From IMG/VR virus record IMGVR_UViG_3300042868_006184, positions 1 through 63,287 of that record: a stretch of DNA of 63,287 nt; one strand, written 5' to 3'. The translations under genes and the position numbers were made by a program. The DNA is from a virus. Under the pieces are notes generated by a model, which searched no databases, had not been told where the DNA came from, and saw only the letters and a list, made by a program, of their open reading frames with translations. Position 1 is the first letter of the stretch; the number at the start of each line of letters is the position of its first letter. Below are positions 61,212 to 63,287 of this stretch, one piece after another.

Positions 61212-61463
61212 TCATTGTGTATATTCAATAGATTTATGACGAATAAATAACCTCTCAATTGGCTCTTCTAATACCAAAGCTATATCAAATGCAAATGCTA
61301 AACTCATGTTTTGTCGCTTATTAGCAATAAAATTGCTTAAATAACTCCTTCCAATACCTGTTCTATCTGCTAATTCTTGTACAATGATTCCTTTCTCTTT
61401 CATTACTGATTTAAGATTGTTACCATACATCTTTGGTAGTGTTTTCTTTACTTTCTTTACCAT
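61212..61463 (-). CDS. XRE-family repressor-like protein, 83 aa
   Basis: Single helix-turn-helix domain of the Cro/C1/XRE type: NLKSVMKEKGIIVQELADRTGIGRSYLSNFIANKRQNMSL. It is small, with no C-terminal protease or dimerisation domain, so more like Cro than full C1. It sits just upstream of promoter copy 3 and about 1.8 kb from the terminal dyad, both possible targets. Confidence 0.88.
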   Translation of the reverse strand: MVKKVKKTLPKMYGNNLKSVMKEKGIIVQELADRTGIGRSYLSNFIANKRQNMSLAFAFDIALVLEEPIERLFIRHKSIEYTQ

Positions 61464-61479
61464 TTCTTTACTCTTTATA

Positions 61480-62118
61480 TTATTTCTTTACTAATTTCAT
61501 TACTGGGTTGCCTACATAAACACCTTTTTCTATTATATTCTTTACAACTACTCCTCCCATGCCTATTGTTACATCATTACAAATGTCTATTCCTTGTTTT
61601 ATTGAAGAGTTTGTTCCTAAGTAAACACAATCACCAATATTCGCATTACCACTTACATTACTCGCTGGTGCTGTTGTAAAGTAATCACCTATAATGCAAT
61701 CATGTCCTATTGTAGTGTTTAAATTTAGGTGAGCGTGTTTACCAATTGTTATATTGCAAGTTAAAATGGTATTAGCAGTAATAATAGAACCTTCACCAAT
61801 CTTTACCCATTTAGACATAATAACGCTTGGATGAATGATAGTGTTGTATGTGGTATTACTAGGAAGGCTATTTACGATTGTTTTTCGTTGTAATGGTTCA
61901 CCTATTGCAATTACGCAAGTATTTGTCAATGGATTAAACAATGATTGTTTAATTACTTCAATGCCCATTATTGTATTTTCTTTGTAATGGTTATCAGAAA
62001 CCATGAAACAAGCAATATCCTCAATTCTATTATTTGTTTTTTCAATCATGTCTATTATACAACATAATACTTCTCTTCCAAATCCTCCTGTACCAAATAT
62101 GCAAATTTTCTTTCTCAT
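61480..62118 (-). CDS. PglD/NeuD-type sugar O/N-acyltransferase
   Basis: 212-aa enzyme. The N-terminal Rossmann-like part has IFGTGGFGREVL (5-16). The C-terminal left-handed beta helix of hexapeptide repeats includes TTIGHDCIIGDY, with the catalytic-type His, and NIGDCVYLGTNSSI. The family acetylates amino sugars carried on nucleotides. Together with the DegT-like aminotransferase and four glycosyltransferases it suggests synthesis and attachment of a modified sugar. Confidence 0.88.
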   Translation of the reverse strand: MRKKICIFGTGGFGREVLCCIIDMIEKTNNRIEDIACFMVSDNHYKENTIMGIEVIKQSLFNPLTNTCVIAIGEPLQRKTIVNSLPSNTTYNTIIHPSVIMSKWVKIGEGSIITANTILTCNITIGKHAHLNLNTTIGHDCIIGDYFTTAPASNVSGNANIGDCVYLGTNSSIKQGIDICNDVTIGMGGVVVKNIIEKGVYVGNPVMKLVKK

Positions 62119-62123
62119 TATAA

Positions 62124-62372
62124 TTAATTTAATGATTTTATTACATCCTTAATGGTTTTATACAATAAGTAAGGGAATATTGCCCAACTAAATACAATAA
62201 TTGTAATACAATAAACTCCTAACACAAAATACATTAATTTCTTATTCTTAAATAAATAAGCGTATTCTGGAACAAGTCTGTCAAGTAATGGTAGCATATT
62301 GAAGTAATCATTTGCATAATATAATAAGCAAAGGAATGATGCAATAATCCAGTATTCTAATAATAATGTCAT
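62124..62372 (-). CDS. Two-span membrane protein, 82 aa
   Basis: Two hydrophobic segments (about 4-20 and 48-70) with a polar loop, basic C-terminus. Encoded between the acyltransferase and the HD hydrolase. Function unknown. Confidence 0.66.
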   Translation of the reverse strand: MTLLLEYWIIASFLCLLYYANDYFNMLPLLDRLVPEYAYLFKNKKLMYFVLGVYCITIIVFSWAIFPYLLYKTIKDVIKSLN

Positions 62373-62391
62373 AATGTTTGTTTTTTATTGG

Positions 62392-62892
62392 TTAATTAAT
62401 TAAATTAGTAAGATAGTTAAATAGTTCTTTATATCTGGCATCATATAATTTGTTTACAAATCCATTCATTTCTTTCTCATACATTTCAGCCATTCTACTT
62501 CCTTGTTGTTTTGAGTATTCATAATTTGCAATTCTATCGCAGACTTTTACAAATGTTGCAAATGGTGTTTGTTTAATACCTTCATAGTATTTATCATTTG
62601 CTCTTTCCTTTCTCGTCATGCCTTTTTCATTTGTGAGTGCATAAGCCAATTCAGCGACAGATTCATTTGTTTTTTCCTTTACGTCATTATAGGTTTGTCT
62701 GCAATCTTCAATAACATCATGCACCCAACAGGAAGCCAATACATTTTCCTGCATATCTTTCGGTATTAAGTGAATAAATTTTTTAGCTGTATCAAATACC
62801 ATTTGTAAGTGTGTGTCGTAAGGTTTGCCATCATATTTATGTGCCGTTATATTATGGCAATTAATAGCATATTCTTTTGCTTTTCCAATCAT
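62392..62892 (-). CDS. HD-domain (p)ppGpp-hydrolase-like enzyme
   Basis: 166-aa HD phosphohydrolase resembling SpoT/MESH1-type hydrolases: HKYDGKPYDTHL (first His), ASCWVHDVIEDC (HD motif) and FVKVCDRIANYEYS (late Asp and Asn). Such enzymes remove pyrophosphate from (p)ppGpp. As polyvalent protein 4 carries a RelA/SpoT synthetase domain, the virus may encode both directions of alarmone control. Other nucleotide substrates remain possible. Confidence 0.85.
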   Translation of the reverse strand: MIGKAKEYAINCHNITAHKYDGKPYDTHLQMVFDTAKKFIHLIPKDMQENVLASCWVHDVIEDCRQTYNDVKEKTNESVAELAYALTNEKGMTRKERANDKYYEGIKQTPFATFVKVCDRIANYEYSKQQGSRMAEMYEKEMNGFVNKLYDARYKELFNYLTNLIN

Positions 62893-62978
62893 AATTATTT
62901 ATTTAGTTGTTAAAAAATTGGAGTTTTAAGGATGCTCCACCCCTGCTTTATTAAATATACGCAATTACTTGTTTCATT

Positions 62979-63164
62979 TTATAATTCTTGTTTAATTTTA
63001 GTTTTATTCATATAAGTTGCCCAATTACTAATCCCTTCAACTGTAATACATTTAAAAGTAACTTTACTTGATTCATAATGTATTTCATCAATAGTTTGTA
63101 ATACTCTAAATTTTTTACTTTTTAATTTTTCACCTACTTTAAAATCTATTGCTATCTTTGTCAT
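62979..63164 (-). CDS. Small basic beta-rich early protein, 61 aa
   Basis: First leftward gene, with its start codon inside the right terminal repeat and driven by promoter copy 4. Basic, strand-rich pattern (FKVGEKLKSKKFRVLQ and onward) reminiscent of the small genes at 2427 and 32167. The 86 bases after it hold a weak GGAG/CTCC hairpin and no gene. Confidence 0.7.
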   Translation of the reverse strand: MTKIAIDFKVGEKLKSKKFRVLQTIDEIHYESSKVTFKCITVEGISNWATYMNKTKIKQEL

Positions 63165-63287
63165 AATTATTTAATTTACCCATTGCGTAATTGCTTTGGT
63201 GATACAAAGATATAAACTTTTTCTTTAATTGCAACTTTCCTGCGAATATATTTTGCATTAATATCTTAACTTATTGATAATCAATAG
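63161..63287. repeat. Right terminal inverted repeat, 127 bp
   Basis: Exact reverse complement of bases 1-127. It carries the promoter, leader and first codon of the inward-facing minus-strand gene that starts at 63164. Its edge has the same dyad (TATTGAT-T-ATCAATA on the minus strand). Confidence 0.97.
63165..63234 (-). promoter_or_regulatory. Early promoter and structured leader, copy 4
   Basis: This is the minus-strand image of copy 1 inside the right terminal repeat, with TATCTTTG at plus-strand 63205-63212 and TTG at 63232-63234. It reads into the gene starting at 63164. Confidence 0.85.

Noticed and set aside
1-63287. CRISPR arrays, insertion sequences or integrase
   Set aside because: I saw no regularly spaced repeats and no transposase or integrase motifs. 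The terminal repeats have no transposase gene between them, so a transposon reading is not supported.

Overview
The window looks like a complete, or nearly complete, genome of an AT-rich virus of a Bacteroidota host, about 63 kb. Host evidence: many genes are preceded by the Bacteroidota-type -7 box TAnnTTTG, often with TTG 18-21 bases upstream. Shine-Dalgarno sequences are largely absent, and the leaders are A/T-rich. The two ends are a perfect 127-bp inverted repeat (1-127 and 63161-63287). Each copy carries the same promoter, leader and start codon, firing inward.

I found no large terminase, portal, tape measure, tail tube, sheath or baseplate protein. Instead there is a small FtsK/HerA-type P-loop ATPase (35512-36372), a short major capsid candidate with its own strong terminator (40813-41621), and about twenty small proteins with one or two membrane segments. 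There are also membrane-anchored peptidoglycan hydrolases (two GH19 chitinase/lysozyme-like enzymes and an M15 peptidase) and three spike-like proteins with related N-termini. My reading, which is inference, is a tailless, membrane-containing virus of the PRD1-like kind. It would be several times larger than the classic examples (about 10-18 kb).

Layout. 0-10 kb (+): early genes, with a D12 methyltransferase, glycosyltransferases, a RecT/exonuclease recombination pair, a DUF4406 protein, a second DNA methyltransferase and a VRR-type nuclease. 10-30.3 kb (+): four giant polyvalent proteins (2180, 1202, 2136 and 1127 aa). They carry acetyltransferase, ADP-ribosyltransferase, N6-methylase, ParB-like nuclease, SNF2 helicase, zeta-toxin kinase and RelA/SpoT domains. 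Two of them are divided by a recurrent [MFY]xxGG motif. A tRNA-Gln(UUG) follows at 30356. 30.4-32 kb (+): small membrane proteins and a glycosyltransferase. 32.1-33.3 kb (-): four small genes. 33.4-40.3 kb (+): a DnaA-C-like protein, the packaging ATPase, a DegT-like aminotransferase, a metallophosphoesterase, a superoxide dismutase and a glycosyltransferase. 40.4-58.7 kb (+): the late virion and lysis module. 58.8-63.2 kb (-): small DNA-binding proteins, an XRE repressor, a PglD-like acyltransferase and an HD phosphohydrolase.

How the parts may work together. Eight late proteins share a short motif of the form DYSNAxG. Most also carry a C-terminal membrane segment with a basic tail. The late module also encodes an HEFSH zinc metalloprotease. 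A simple hypothesis is proteolytic maturation or sorting of the capsid and membrane proteins at that motif. Separately, the largest polyvalent protein ends in a Cys-His-Asp peptidase-like domain that could cut at its GG linkers. The virus also carries both a (p)ppGpp-synthetase-like domain and a separate HD hydrolase, three unrelated DNA methyltransferases, and four glycosyltransferases with two sugar-modifying enzymes. I see no DNA polymerase and no telomere resolvase, so how the inverted-repeat ends replicate is open. The genome may instead be circular, with the 127-bp repeat as a divergent control region that broke the assembly.
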